64,000 bases of DNA from Massilia forsythiae (GCF_012849555.1 NZ_CP051685.1:3968001-4032000); one strand, 5' to 3'; counted from the stretch's first letter, positions 1 to 34,475 are shown. Notes: generated by a model not told the origin, from the sequence alone. A program made the numbers and translations.

Positions 1-1
1 C

Positions 2-11070
<11,069 letters not shown>

Positions 11071-11071
11071 G

Positions 11072-14000
11072 ATGGATGCCGCACAACTGATTGGATACTT
11101 GAATGCCAGGGGAATCTTCCCCTTCCTCGACCAGGGAAAACTGAAGACACGTTCGCGCGAAGGCATCGATGCCGACACTGCGGCACGTATCCGGGCCGGC
11201 AGGGAGGCGCTGACCGCTTTTCTCGCCGCGCAGGACGACGGTGTGGCGGCATGCGCCAGCGACAGCATTGCGCCGGTCGCGAACGAGACCGAGCAGCCGC
11301 TGTCGTTCAACCAGGAGCGTCTCTGGCTGACCAACCAGATCGGGGAGGGCAGCGCCCAGTACAACCTGTCGCAGGCATTGCGCCTGTCGGGACACCTGCA
11401 ACGCGCGGCGCTGGCGCTGGCCTTGGACGCGCTGGTCGAGCGCCATGCGGCGCTGCGCACCAGTTACCACGAACGCGACGGCGCGGCGATCCAGTGCGTC
11501 AATCCGGCCGCGCCGCTGGCCCTGCCGGAACGCGACCTGCGCGGCATGACGCGCGAAGCGCAGGAGGCCGAAGTCGCGGCCGTGGCCGCCCAGCAGGCCG
11601 TCCAGCCGTTCGACCTGTCCAGCGCCCCGATGCTGCGCGTGCTGCTGCTCACGCTGGCGGACGACGAACATGTGCTGGTGTTTACCCTGCACCATATCGC
11701 TTCCGACGGCTGGTCGATGGGCATCCTGGCGCGCGACTTCGCAACCCTGTACGGCACCTTCAGCGCGGGTGGGCCCAACCCGATGCAGGCCCTCGGGACG
11801 CGCTATATCGATTACGCGGCCTGGCAGCGCGGCCGGCTGGAAGGCGAGACCCTGGCTTCCGAGCTGAAGTTCTGGCACGAGCGGCTGGACGGCATGCCCA
11901 AGCTGCACGGCCTGCCGCTCGACCACGCACGCCCGGCCCAGCAGCAGTTCAGCGGCCAGCGCGTCGTCCAGACGATCTCTCCATCGGCGCAGCGCCGCCT
12001 CAACCAGCTGGCCGAAGCACACGGCGCCACCTTCTTCATGGTGATGCAGGCCGCCTTCGCACTGCTGCTGTCGCGCTGGAGCGGCGAGGACGACATCGTG
12101 ATCGGCTGCCCGGTGGCCGGACGGACCCACCGCGACCTGGAGCAGGTGATCGGTTTCTTCGCCAACGCCGTCGTATACCGGACCGACCTGGCGGGTGAAC
12201 TGTCGTTCGTCGACCTGCTGGCGCGCGTCAAGGCCAATGCCATCGAGGTGTTCGCGCACCAGGAAATGCCGTTCGAGACGCTGGCGAAATCGGTCCAGAG
12301 CGAACGCAGCCTGGCGTATTCGCCGTTGTTTCAGGTCAGCCTGACCTTGCAGAACAATGCGGAAGCGATCCTCGACCTGCCCGGCCTGCGGGTGTCGAAC
12401 GTCGAGTTCGACTCGAACAAGACCCTGTTCGACCTCAGCCTGTTCGTGCGCGAAAGCGCCGCCGGGCTCGGGTTGTCCTGGCTGTTCTCGGACCAGCTGT
12501 TCGAGCGCGCGACCATCGAGCGCATCGCCGGCAGCTTCGCGGTCCTGCTCGAAAGCATCGCCGAGACCCCGAACGAAGACATCCGCCGCCTGACGATGCT
12601 GAGCCCGGCCGACCGCGCGCTGCAGCTCGGCCGGCAGGCGCGCCGCGGCGATGACGAGGGCCTGTGCATGCACCAGCTGTTCGAACGCCAGGCCGCGCAA
12701 TCGCCCGGCGCGGTGGCGCTGGCCTGCGATGGCGAGACGATGACCTATGCGGAACTGAACGCCGAGGCCAACAAGCTGGCGCGCCACCTGCGCATGCAGG
12801 GTGCGGGACGCGACGACGTCGTCGGCCTGTGCGCCGAGCGCTCGGTCGACATGATCATCGGCTTGCTCGGCATCCTGAAGGCCGGCGCCGCCTATATGCC
12901 GCTCGACCCGGCGTGCCCGCCGGCACGCATGGCGCACATGCTGGACGAGGCGGGCGTACGCATCGTGGTCACCCAGCAGGCATTGATGTCCGAGCTGCCG
13001 CTCGACGGTGTCGCGACCGTGCTGGTGGACAGCCAATGGCGCCGCCTGCTGCTCGCCAAGCTCGACGGCGCCGACCTGGATGGCCCGGCCACCACCCCGG
13101 ACGGGCTGGCCTACGTGATCTTCACCTCGGGTTCCACCGGCAAGCCGAAGGGCGTCATGATCGAGCACGCCGCCTTCGTGCAAAGCGTCCTTTCGCAGCG
13201 CGCCGCGTACGGTGTCGACGCTTCCAGCGTGGTGCTGCAGTACGTGTCCTTTACCTTCGACGTGGCTGCCGCCGACTGGGCGATGGCCTTGACCGCCGGC
13301 GCCGCATTGTGCATCGCCACCGAGGACGAACGCCGCGACGCCGGCGCGCTGGCCGGGCTGGCCGCCGCCTGGCACGCCACGCACATGCAGTTGCCCGCGC
13401 CGGTGCTGGCGCGCCTCGACGCCGCCGGGTTCCCGTCGCTCGATACCATCGTCGTCGGTGGCGCCACCGCCAGCGCGGCCGCCCTGGCGCCTTGGATCGC
13501 GACCAAGCGCTGCTTCAACGCCTACGGCCCGACCGAGACCGCGATTGCTTCCGGCGCTCACCGGATGCACTCCGCACAGGAGAACCGCAACATCGGCCAG
13601 CCGTTCCCGCATGTCGAATACCGCGTGGTCGACCGGCGCGGCCAGCTGCTGCCGCGCGGCGTGCCGGGCGAACTGCTGATCGGCGGGTATCCGGTGGCAC
13701 GCGGTTACTGCGGCCGGCCCGAGCTGAGCGCGGAACGCTTCATCGACGATCCGTTCCGTCCCGGCGCGCGCCTGTACCGTACCGGCGACCTGGTGCGCTA
13801 CCTGCCCGGCGGCGAGCTCGAATTCGTCGGCCGTACCGACGACCAGGTCAAGCTGCGCGGCTACCGCATCGAACTGGGCGAAGTCCGCGCGGCGCTGCTC
13901 GCACTGGACGACGTGCGCGAAGCCCTGGTGCTCGTCGGCGGCAACGAGGACAACCAGCGCCTGCTGGCCTACATCGTGGCCGCGGTGCCTGGCGCCGACC

Positions 14001-17000
14001 AGGCGGCCTTTATCGCCGCCGTTCTGCAGCGGCTGCAACGCGCGCTGCCGGACTACATGGTGCCGTCCGGCTTTGCACTGCTGCCGGCCTTGCCGCTGAC
14101 GCCCAACGGCAAGGTCGATACACGCGCGCTGCCGCCGATCGCCGCGCCGGAGCAACCGAGCTACCTGGCGCCGCGCAACCCCACCGAACGGATGCTGTGC
14201 GAGATCTGGCAGCTGCTGCTGAAGGTCGAGCGCGTCGGCGTGCACGATAATTTCTTTGCGCTGGGCGGCGACTCGATCCTGTCGATCCAGGTCGTATCGC
14301 GCGCCAACCAGGCCGGCCTGGGCATCACCACGCGCCAGCTGTTCGCGCACCAGAGCGTGGCCGAACTGGCGACCCAGGCCGGTGCCGCGCGCGAGCAGGC
14401 CAGCCAGGAAGCCGTCGGCGGCAGCCAGGTCCTGCTGCCGATCCAGCGCCAGTTCCTCGGGATGTCGGAGCATATCGCCCATTTCAACCAGTCGGTCCTG
14501 CTCGAGGCGCCGGCCGATCTGGATGGCGCCATGCTGGCGGCGATGATGGCGGCGCTGTACGAGCGCCACGATGCGCTGCGCCTGCGCGTGGCCCGGGACG
14601 ATGGCGGCGAATGGCAGGGCGTGTATGCGCCGCCGTCGGCCGGCCTGGCCGATGCCGCCATCGTCGTCGAAGCGCTGCCGCCGGACGACCGCGCCGCCCA
14701 TGTCGCGGCACGCTGCGCCGAACTGCAGCGCGGCTTCGACCCGTCCGCGGGCCCGCTGCTGCGCGCCATGCTGCTCACTTCCGGGGATGCCGGCGCGGCG
14801 CGCCTGTTCATCGTCGCTCACCACATGGTGGTCGACGGCGTGTCGTGGCGTATCCTGCTGGCGGACCTGGAGCGGGCCTACCGCCAGCTCAGTGCCGGCA
14901 AGAGCGTCGCGCTAGGGCCCAAGACCTCGTCCTACCAGGCCTGGGGCGAGGCGGTGGCGCGGCACGCGCCGCAATTGGCGTCCGAGCTGGCCTGGTGGAC
15001 CGATCAGCTGGCGCAGCCGGTTCCGGCGCTGCCCGGCTACCGTCCGCTGGCCGGCGGCGCGCCGCGTGCCAGCACCCGCGGCCTACCGATCGCTCTTTCC
15101 GCGGCTGCTACCGAAACGCTGCTCAAGCGTTGCGGACAGCGCTACCGCACCCAGGTCAACGAACTGCTGCTGGCGGCGGTGTCGATCGCGTTGTACGACT
15201 GGCGCGGCGCCGGCGGCGTGCGCCTGATGCTGGAGGGCCACGGCCGCGAAGACCTGTTCGAGGCGCTGGACACCAGCCAGACGGTGGGCTGGTTCACCAC
15301 CACCTATCCGCTGGCGCTGGCCTGCGCCAGCCGCGACACCGGCGCCGTGATCCGCCAGGTCAAGGAGCAGCTGCGCGCAGTGCCGAACAAGGGCTGCGGC
15401 TACGGCGTGTTGCGCTACGTCGCCGGCGAACCGGCCCTGGCCCGGCTGGAGCACGACAATCCGGCGCAGCTGGTGTTCAACTACCTGGGCCAGTTCGATC
15501 AGACCGTGAATGCCGCGAGCGCGCTGCGCGCCGCGCCGGAGCCGACCGGCGAGGCGATCGATCCGCGTCGCCTGCGCCATTGCCCCCTCGGCCTGAACGG
15601 CAAGGTCGCCGGCGGCGTGCTCGCGTTCACCCTCGACTACAGCGCCCTCGAATTCGATCGCGCCGACATGGAGCGCCTGGCGCACCTGGTCGAAGCGTCC
15701 CTCGAAGAGGTGATCGCCCACTGCGCGGACGCGGCGCCGGATCTGTTCACCCCGAGCGACTTCCCGCTGGCACGCACCAGCGCCGCCGAACTTGATTCGT
15801 GGCAGCAACGCTACCGCATCAGCAGGCTGTATCCGGCCACGTCGATGCAGCAGGGAATGCTGTTCCACAGCCTGCTCGACAGCGGCGCCTACGTGTCGCA
15901 GTGCTGCCCGGTGTTCGACGGCGAGCTCGATCCGGTGCTGTTCCGCGCGGCCTGGAACGCAATCGTGGCGCGCCACGACATTTTCCGCACCGTTTTCGTC
16001 GGGCACGGCGAACAGCTGCACCAGCTGGTATGCGCCGATGCCGCCCTGCCGTGGCGGGAAGAGGACTGGCGCGCCTACCCGGCCGCCGAGCAGGCGGCGC
16101 GCTTCCGGCAACTGGTGGCCGAGGACCGCGCACGAGGCTTCGACCCGGCGTGCGCGCCGCTGCAGCGCATCGCCCTGCTGCGTCTCGGGCAGACCCGCTA
16201 CCGGATGCTGTGGAGCCACCATCACATGCTGCTCGACGGCTGGTGCACTCCGCTGGTCTATCGCGACGTGCTCGAGGCCTACCGGCAACTGCTGCGCGGC
16301 CAGGAGGCGAGCATCCAGCGGCCGGCGCGCCCATACGAAAACTACATCGGCTGGCTGCAGGCGCAAGACCGCGATGCCGCGCGCGCTTTCTGGCGCGAGT
16401 ACCTGGCACCGGTCGAGGCGCCTACGCCGCTGGGCATCGCCCACGGTGCGCAGGCCGGCGCCGCCGGCCAGGACGAGCAGCGCGTCGAAATCGATGTCGT
16501 GGGCACTGCCGCCCTGCAGCGGTTCGCGCGGCGCCACCAGACCACGGTCAACACGGTGCTGCAGCTGGCCTGGGGGTACCTGCTGCACCGCTACAGCGGC
16601 GAGCAGCATGTCCTGTTCGGCACCACCATCTCGGGCCGTCCGCCCGAAGTGGAGGGCGTCGAGGAGATGGTCGGCCTGTTCATCAACACGGTCCCGGTGC
16701 GGGTGTCGTTCGACACCGACATGGAGGTCGGCGCGATGCTCGAATCGATGCACACTGCGTTCCAGTCGAGCACCGGCCACGGCCATCTGCCGCTGACGGA
16801 GATCGCACAATGCAGCCGGATCGCCGGCGGCAGCGCGCTGTTCGACAGCATGTTCGTCTTCGAGAATTATCCGCTGGATGCGGCGGCGGCCGCCGATGGC
16901 GAGCGTCCGCCGTTCCACATCGAGGAATACGCGTCGTTCGAGGAAACCGGCTATAAGCTGTCTCTGAGCGCGAGCCTGCGCGACACGCTGGTCATCAAGT

Positions 17001-18954
17001 GCCGTTACCCGCGCCGCGACTTCGAGCCGGCCATGATCGCGCGCTTGCTGCGCCATATGGAGCACGTGCTGCAGCAACTGCCGCAGGTGGGTGCGATCGG
17101 CGCGCTGTCGCTGCTGTTGCCCGAGGAGACGCAGCAGCTGCTGGCGTGGAACCAGTCGGCGCGCGACTACCCGGTCGACCAATGCCTGCACGAGATGTTC
17201 GAGACCCAGGCCTGCGTGCGTCCGCAGCATACCGCGCTGGTATTCGAAGGCAGCAGCCTCAGTTACGGGGAGCTCAACCAGCGCGCCAACCGGGTCGCGC
17301 GCCGCCTGGTGGCGCAGGGCGTGCGTCCCGACACGCTGGTCGGCGTGTGCGTCACGCGCTCGCTCGAGATGGTCGCCGGCATCCTCGGCATCCTGAAGGC
17401 GGGCGCCGCCTATGTGCCGCTGGATCCGAACTACCCGCAGGCGCGACTCGACCACATCCTCCGCGACAGCGCGATCGGCATCGTGCTGACGGTTGGCCAG
17501 GACTTCGGCGCTCGCTTGCCGGCGGACGTCGACTGCATCGACATCGGCACCGCCTCCTGCGCGCCGGAGCTGGCCGGCGACAACCTGGTACCGGCCGCGC
17601 TGGGCCTGTCGCCGCGCAACCTGGCCTATGTGATCTACACCTCCGGCTCGACCGGGCTGCCCAAGGGCGTCATGATCGAGCATGCGGGACTGGTCAACCT
17701 GATCCACCACGACATTCCGCTATTCGAAATCGAACCCCAGTCGCGTGCACTGCATTGCGCGTCCATGAGTTTCGACGCCGGTACCGCGCACCTGTTCATG
17801 GCGCTGTGCTCGGGCGCCACTACCTACCTGGCGGCACCCGACACCGACCTGGTGGAGGCGATGCAGCGCCACCAGATCACCCACGCCGCGTTCGCGACCT
17901 CGGTCCTGGAAGCGCAGCGCCGCGAGCACGTGCCCTCGCTGAAGACCATCATCGTCGGCGGCGACGTGTGCCCGAAGACGACGGTCGAGTTCTGGGCGGC
18001 GCGCTGCCGCTTCTTCAACATCTATGGCCCGACCGAAGCCACCATCGCCAGCAGTGCCGCATGCCTGACCCCGTCCAGCGCCATCACGATCGGCCGTCCG
18101 GTCGCCAACGTCGAGCTGCACGTGCTGGACAGCCGGATGCGCCAGGTCCCGCCGCTGGTGGCGGGCGAGCTGTACATCGGCGGTGCCGGGCTGGCACGGG
18201 CCTACCTCAACCGCGACGACCTGACCGCCGAGCGCTTCGTGCACGGGACCGGCGCCCTGGCCGGCAAGCGCCTGTATCGTACCGGCGACACGGTGCGCCG
18301 CCTGGCGGATGGCCAGCTCGAGTTCCTGGGCCGCGCCGACGAGCAGGTGAAGATCCGCGGTTTCCGCATCGAACGCGGCGAAATCGAAGCCAGGCTGCTC
18401 GAACTGGATGCGGTGCGCGAGGCGGTGGTACAGGTCAAGGGCAGCGGCAACGACAAGTATCTGCTGGCCTACGTGGTGCCGCTCGCGGCGCCGGCGGGGC
18501 CGGATGCCGAGGGCGAGCTCGTGGCCGAGCTGAAGGAATCGCTCGGACTGGTCCTGCCGGCGTTCATGGTGCCGGCCCAGTTCATGGTGCTGGAGCACTT
18601 CCCGCTCACCGCCAACGGCAAGGTGGACAAGGCGAAGCTGCCGGAGCCGGCATTCGCCGCGCGCGGCTTCGTCGCCGCACGCGGCGCCACCGAGCAGGCG
18701 GTGCAGGCGATCTGGCAGTCGGTGCTCGGCCACGGCCCGATCGGCGTGCACGACAACTTCTTCCATATCGGTGGCAACTCCCTGCAGATCTCGCGGCTGG
18801 TGTACGAGCTGCGTTCGGCTTTCGCGGTCGAACTCTCGGTCAAGACCCTGTTCGCTTCACCCACTATCGCGGCCACCGCCGCGCTGGTCGACGCATTGCG
18901 CGCGACCAGCGCCGATGCGGTCTCCGGCACGCCTGAATACGAGGAAGGAATCTT

Positions 18955-18958
<4 letters not shown>
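11072..18958 (+). CDS. NRPS subunit 3: docking-C-A-PCP-E-C-A-PCP
   Basis: 2628 residues starting at ATG 11072 (MDAAQLIGYL). The open frame extends upstream, but that part overlaps subunit 2 and is not conserved in style; GGAG lies just before this ATG, one base after the previous stop. Residues 1-60 are a TubC-like docking domain. C starts near 74 (HHIASDG at 207), A4 is about 530-1020, PCP Ser1068 in GGDSIL, E about 1120-1557 (HHMVVDG at 1250, EGHGRE, TVGWFTTTYP). The next C domain is of D-donor type (HHHMLLDG at 1716), A5 about 2037-2523, PCP Ser2570 in GGNSLQ, where Asn replaces the usual His or Asp. Codes: A4 D-V-A-Q-V-G-A-I-A-K and A5 D-A-A-A-I-G-I-I-A-K; I recognise neither with confidence. 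The tail EYEEGIL is acidic. Output: D-X then L-X. Confidence 0.94.
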
Positions 18959-28679
<9,721 letters not shown>

Positions 28680-28686
<7 letters not shown>

Positions 28687-31600
28687 TCACTGAACTGAAG
28701 CAGTTTTTGCTGTCCTTGCACCGGAGCGGCGTCGACATCTATGTCGAGAACGGCAAACTGATGACGAAATCGGCGCCGGGGGTGATCAGCCAGGAAATCG
28801 GCCGCCAGATCCGCGACAATCGCCATGCCCTGCTGGCGCTGCTGCAGAGCACAACCGGCAACGACGCCAGGCCCTACGGCGACATCGTGCCGGTCTCGCG
28901 CACCGCACCGCTGCCGCTGTCGTTCGCCCAGCAGCGCCTTTGGTTCATCGACCAGCTGGGCGGCGGCAGCACGCAGTACAACATGCCGACCGCGCTGGCC
29001 CTGGACGGCTGGCTGGACCGCTATTCGCTGCGCGCGACCCTCGACGAGATCGTGCGCCGCCATGAAGTGCTGCGGACCACCTATGCCAGCGTCAATGGCC
29101 AGGGCGAGCAGCGGGTCGGACCGGCGCTGCCGGTGCCGCTGCCGATTACCGACCTGAGTACGCTGGCGGGCGCGGCGCAGGACGCCGAGGTGCGCCGGAT
29201 CGCGGCCGCGGAAGCCGGGCGTCCGTTCGACCTGGCGCACGACCTGATGCTGCGCGCCCACCTGCTGTTCCTGGGTCCGCAACGCCACGTGCTGCTCGTG
29301 ACGCTGCACCACATTGCATCCGATGGCTGGTCGATGGGCGTGGTCGTGAACGAATTCGGGACCCTGTACGAGGCGTTCAGCGCCGGCCGCCGCAGCCCGC
29401 TGCCCGAGATCTCGGTGCAGTACGCGGACTATGCGCACTGGCAGCGTACCAGCTGGCAGCCGGACCGGCTCGAGCGCCAGCTGGCTTACTGGCAGCGCCA
29501 GCTGGCCGACCTGCCCCAGGCGCACAGCCTGCCGCTCGACCATCCGCGTCCCGCGCGCCAGCAGTTCGAAGGCCGGCTGCACACCCAGGTGATCGATGCC
29601 GCCCTGCTCGAGCGCCTGAAAGCGCTGGCCGGTACCCACCAGGCGACCCTGTTCATGGTGCTGCAAAGTGCGTTCGCGCTCTTGCTGGCGCGCTGGAGCA
29701 ACGAAACCGACATCGTGATGGGCAGCCCCATCGCGGGCCGCAACCACCGCGAGGTCGACGGGCTGGTGGGCCTGTTCGTCAATACGCTGGTGCTGCGCAG
29801 CCGCCTGCGCATGGAAGCCGGCTTCGGCGCGCTGCTGGAAGAGGGCCGGGCAATGCTCCTGGATGCCTACGCGCACCAGGACCTGCCGTTCGAGCAGTTG
29901 GTCGATGCGCTCAAGCCGGAACGCAGCCAGGCCCATGCGCCGCTGTTCCAGATCATGTTCTCGCTGCAGAACACCGAGCAGGGTTCCTTGCGCCTGGCTG
30001 ACTTGCAGATCGGCGGCATCGGCGACGGTCGTGTGATCACCAAGTTCGACCTCGAACTGTCGGCGGTCGAGAGCGGCGGCACCCTGCGCTTGGTGTGGAA
30101 CGGCGCCGCCAGCCTGTTCGACGCCGAGACCATCGCCCGCATGGCGGACAGCTTCGGCGTGCTGCTCGATGCGATCGTCGGCGCCCCGCAAGCGCCGCTG
30201 GGCACGCTGGCGCTGCTGACCGAGAGCGACCGCCGGAAGCTGGCCGCATGGCGTTCCAGCCCGGTGCCGTATCCGCAGGATGCCTGCATCCACGAGCTGT
30301 TCGAGGCCCAGGCCGCGCGCACGCCCGATGCGGTGGCCGCCGTCTGCGGCGAAGAAGCGATGACCTACCTGGAACTGAACCGGCAGGCCAACCGCATCGC
30401 GCACCGCCTGCGCGCGCAAGGCGTGGTAGAGGGCACGCTGGTCGGCCTGTGCCTGCGCCGTTCCAACATGATGATCGCCGCCATGCTGGGCATCCTCAAG
30501 GCGGGCGGCGCCTACGTCCCGCTCGACCCGGCCTATCCGCGCGAGCGCCTCGAGTTCATGCTGCAAGACAGCGCACTCGGCATCGTGCTGACCAGCGCCG
30601 CACTGCGCCATGCGCTGCCCGCGCACAGGGAAACCGTGTTGTGCCTGGACGATGCGGACCTGCTGGCCGGCCAGCCGCAGGACAACCCTGTGTCGTGTGC
30701 CGGCGCCGGCAGCCTCGCCTACGTCATCTACACGTCCGGCTCGACCGGCATGCCGAAAGGCGTGATGGTCGAGCACCGCGGCGTGGCGCGCCTGGCGCTG
30801 CCGAGCGACTACGTACCGTACAACAGTGAGACGGTGATGCTGCACCTGTCGTCGGTGTCGTTCGATGCCGCCACCTTCGAAGTGTGGGGACCGCTGCTGC
30901 ACGGCGGCAAGGTCGTCGTCTATCCGCATATGGTGCTCGACGTCGAAGGCATCAACGAGCTGATGACACGGCACGGCGTGACCACCATGTTCCTGACCTC
31001 GGGCATGTTTGACCTGTGGAGTTCGCACCTGCCCGGGGCGGGCACGCTGCGCTGGGTGATGACGGGCGGCGACGTGGTCCCGCCGGGGGCGGCGGCGCGC
31101 CTGTATGCGGCAATGGGCGGGGTGCAGATGGTGGCGTTGTACGGTCCGACGGAAAACACCTCGGTGACCACTTTCTTCCCGGTGCCGCGCGACTGGCCGG
31201 ACACCCGCGCGCTGCCGATCGGCAGCCCGATCGCCGGCACCACCATCGACGTGCTGGATCCTTGCGGCGTCCCGGCGCCCGTGGGGGTGGCGGGCGAGCT
31301 GTATGTCGGCGGCGCCGGACTGGCGCGCGGCTACCTGGGGCGCCCGGACCTGAACGCAGCGATGTTTGCCGGCAGCGGCGCCAGGCGCCGCTACCGCACG
31401 GGGGACCAGGCCAGGTTCCGCGCCGACGGCAGCCTGGAGTTCCTCGGGCGCCGCGACGGCCAGGTGAAGTTGCGCGGCTTCCGCATCGAAGTCGAGGAAA
31501 TCGAAGCCCACCTGGTCCGCTCCGGCATCGTGACCGAAGCCTGCGTGCTGCTGCACGGCGAGGGCAAGGACAAGCGCCTGGCGGCTTACGTCGCCGGCGG

Positions 31601-32855
31601 CAGCCGGCACCAGGACCTGGCGGGTGCGCTGCGTGCCGCGTTGCGCCAGACCATGCCCGAATACATGGTGCCCTCGGTCTTCGTGTCCGTGGCCACGCTG
31701 CCGCTCACCACCAGCGGCAAGGTCGACCGCCGTCGGCTGCTGGCCCTTCCGCTGGCCGCTGCGGCGCCGGAGGATGCCACGGACACGGGCGCCGCGCCTT
31801 GCGGGGCCGCGGCGCGCATCGCCGTGGTCTGGTGCGTCCTGCTCGGCATGCCGGAAATCGGCATCGACACCCCGTTCTTCGAGGCCGGAGGCAACTCGAT
31901 CACCCTGATCGAACTGCGCTACCGCCTGCAGGAGGCCGGATTCGAGTTCTCGTTGAAGGAACTCATGGAGCAGCCCACGGTACGCGGCTTGGCTGCGTTG
32001 CTCGACGACGCCACGCGCCATACCAGCGCCGCGGCGCTCAAGGCAGTCGTGCGCCTGAACGAAGCGAAGACCGGGCAGCCGTTGTACATCCTGCATCCGT
32101 TCGGCGGCGGGGTAGAGGGCTACCGCGTGCTGGCGCGCGGGCTGGAAGCGACCTGCCCCGTGTTCGGGCTGCAGGCGCCGTTCATGTTCGGGCTCGACTT
32201 TCCGTTCAGCGAGCTGTCCGAACTGGCGCGCTTCTATGCGGACGCAATCATGGCGCACAGCGCGCTCCAGGTGCATTCGCTGGCCGGCTACTCGGGCGGC
32301 GGCAAGCTGGCTGCCCAGGTGGCGCGCATCCTGATCGAGCGCGGACATGAGGTGAACTACGTGGCGCTGTTCGACGCCAACATCGTCGATCCCGACCGCA
32401 CCGACGACGAGGACGACTATACGCGCCTGTGCCGCTTCTGCTACAGCCTGAACGTCATCAACTCCGCCGCCGAAGTGCCGCAGGAGTGGCGCCAGGCCGG
32501 CTATGCCGACCAGCTCGAACACTTTGCCGGGCTGGTGCTGAAAAAGCGCAGCTATGCGCGTGACGAGGTCGTCGTGACGCTCAAGTTCGGGGTCAACCTG
32601 CTGCGCGCCGGCTGCACCGATCCGTCGGGACTGCGCATCGCCGGCGCCGTGGCGTCGTTCGTCAGCAGCGGGAACCAGGCCGACGCCGACAACCGCAGCG
32701 GTTGGAGCCGGGTGTTCGAGAACGACGTCGACTTCCGTACCGTGAGCGCTACCCACGATAACTTCATGGAACCGGCCGCCGTGCACCAAATGCTCGCCCC
32801 GATGGCGGCGGGCCTGGCGCTGCGCGCCACGCCCACGGTCCTTGCAACCCACTAG
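28680..32855 (+). CDS. NRPS subunit 5, terminal: docking-C-A(hydrophobic)-PCP-TE
   Basis: 1391 residues; the start overlaps subunit 4 by seven bases. A docking domain (about 1-60) precedes a C domain (HHIASDG at 210) and A9 (about 531-1021) with code D-A-F-F-M-G-L-S-V-K, resembling the Ile/Leu/Val group. The A10 lysine is in SGKVDRR. PCP Ser1073 is in GGNSIT. The C-terminal type I thioesterase has the nucleophile Ser1205 in GYSGGG, Asp1232 in LFDANIVD and His1359 in THDNF, spaced as in alpha/beta-hydrolase thioesterases. It releases the finished peptide by hydrolysis or macrocyclization. There is no acidic tail, as expected for the last subunit. With hydroxylated residues and Ser upstream, a lactone ring is possible but not shown by sequence. 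Confidence 0.95.
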
Positions 32856-32873
32856 AACGATATGGAACCCGTC

Positions 32874-34475
32874 ATGACCCAAGAAAAACTGTACCTGCGC
32901 GAAGACGTCTACATCGACCCACTGGTCAACAAGTGGTATGCCTGGCCCAACCTGCTGGCACCCATCACCTATGCGATGTACATGACCAAGACCCACAAAC
33001 GCCTGATGAATTCCTTCGTCAACAATTACGAGCTGCACATCATCGCCAACCAGGACGCCGGCATGGCCGGCGGCGGCGAGTTCGTCAATTGCACGCGCGA
33101 GCAGGTGGCCGACGTGCGCAAGCTGATCGACAAGTTTGAGAACGAGCATGGTATTTGCCGCGAACTGTGCGAGGCGGTCAAGCAACTCGATAGCTTGCTG
33201 CGCAGCCATACCAGCGGCGAGTCGATCGAACCGTTGTACGAACAGGTGCCCGAACTGCTGAAAGGGTATGTTGAGCTGCACATGGACTTGTACCATCAGC
33301 CCTCCTATCGCTTGATCGAAGGGCTGCTGTACCGGAGCCCGTACTATCAGGAGACCATCCAGTCGGTGTCCTTCGGGATCTTGTCTGACACCGAAGCGCG
33401 CCCCTTCGTGCTGAGCACGCCGCGCCTGCCGGCGCCGGACAACCTGCAGTTGCACGCCCCGTTCAACGCCCCGCTGTGGGACCGCATCTTCCGTGCCCGC
33501 ACCGAGCCGGTCACGCGCGAGGAAGCCGAGGCGATGTTCACGAGCGTTCCCACCGAAGGCGGCCTGGACTGGCGCGAGCTGTTCACGGTCGAGGCGCCGA
33601 CGCGCACCTACCAGGCCCCGGCCGAAGAGGTGCGCCTGGCTTACGTCGGCCATGCCGGCTTCCTGATCGAGACAGCCCGCTGCGCGGTGCTGATCGACCC
33701 CGTGATCGCCAACCGCAGTGCCGGCAATGCCGACCAGGTGATCAGCTATACAGAACTGCCCGAACACATCGACTACCTGTGCTTGACCCATAACCACTCC
33801 GACCACGTCAACATCGAGTCGCTGCTGCAGCTGCGCCACCGTGTGGGCCAGGTGCTGGTGCCGAAGAACAATGGCGGCAGCCTGGCCGACCCGTCGCTGA
33901 AGCTGATCCTGGGCCAGCTCGGCTTCCAGGTGCGCGAACTGGATGACATGGAAACGACGCCGTTGCCTGATGGGCGCATCCTCAGCATTCCTTTTCTGGG
34001 CGAGCACGGAGACCTCAACATCCGCAGCAAGACCGCCTGGCTGGTCGAACTGAAGGGCAAGAAAATCTACGCCGGCGCCGATTCGTCCAACCTGGAGCCG
34101 CGTATGTACCAGCACATCCAGAGACTGGTGGGCGACCTCGACGTGCTGGCGATCGGCATGGAATGCGTGGGCGCGCCCTATACCTGGCTGTACGGCGCCC
34201 TGACCACCGACACCGTCAGCCGCGCCGTGAAGGAATCCCGGCGCTTGAACGGCTCGGACTTCGACAAGGCCGCGCGCATGGTCTCCACCTTCCGTCCGCG
34301 CCAGGTGCTCGTGTACGCGCTCGGCATGGAGTCCTGGTACAGCTACTTCATGGGCGTCGACTACGGCGACGATTCGCAGCAGATCATCCAGTCCGGGCGC
34401 ATGGTCGCCCATTGCGAAGACCTGGGCATCCCCGTCGAGCGCCTGTGCGGAAAACAAACCTTGTGCCTGGCTTGA
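32874..34475 (+). CDS. CmlA-type diiron beta-hydroxylase (metallo-beta-lactamase fold) acting on carrier-bound amino acid
   Basis: ATG 32874 gives 533 residues and has GGA at good spacing. An in-frame ATG at 32862 adds four residues. The architecture is a ~240-residue N-terminal helical domain with no MBL signature, then an MBL-fold domain beginning near GHAGFLIE. This matches CmlA, the chloramphenicol-pathway beta-hydroxylase (532 residues), and unlike lactonases or ordinary hydrolases it is long. The metal motif HNHSDH puts His306, His308, Asp310 and His311, with Glu377 in GEHGD and Asp403 in GADSS, within a residue or so of the CmlA ligands as I recall them. CmlA-family enzymes hydroxylate the beta-carbon of aminoacyl groups on a PCP (for example FrsH on Leu). 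The gene follows the terminal NRPS by 18 bases. Which residue it modifies is unknown. Confidence 0.82.
   Translation: MTQEKLYLREDVYIDPLVNKWYAWPNLLAPITYAMYMTKTHKRLMNSFVNNYELHIIANQDAGMAGGGEFVNCTREQVADVRKLIDKFENEHGICRELCEAVKQLDSLLRSHTSGESIEPLYEQVPELLKGYVELHMDLYHQPSYRLIEGLLYRSPYYQETIQSVSFGILSDTEARPFVLSTPRLPAPDNLQLHAPFNAPLWDRIFRARTEPVTREEAEAMFTSVPTEGGLDWRELFTVEAPTRTYQAPAEEVRLAYVGHAGFLIETARCAVLIDPVIANRSAGNADQVISYTELPEHIDYLCLTHNHSDHVNIESLLQLRHRVGQVLVPKNNGGSLADPSLKLILGQLGFQVRELDDMETTPLPDGRILSIPFLGEHGDLNIRSKTAWLVELKGKKIYAGADSSNLEPRMYQHIQRLVGDLDVLAIGMECVGAPYTWLYGALTTDTVSRAVKESRRLNGSDFDKAARMVSTFRPRQVLVYALGMESWYSYFMGVDYGDDSQQIIQSGRMVAHCEDLGIPVERLCGKQTLCLA

Noticed and set aside
32874-34475. AHL lactonase or other hydrolase of the metallo-beta-lactamase fold (tempting beside a LuxR gene)
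   Set aside because: The ~240-residue N-terminal domain, total length of 533 and operon position behind the NRPS genes fit CmlA-type hydroxylases; AHL lactonases are about half as long.
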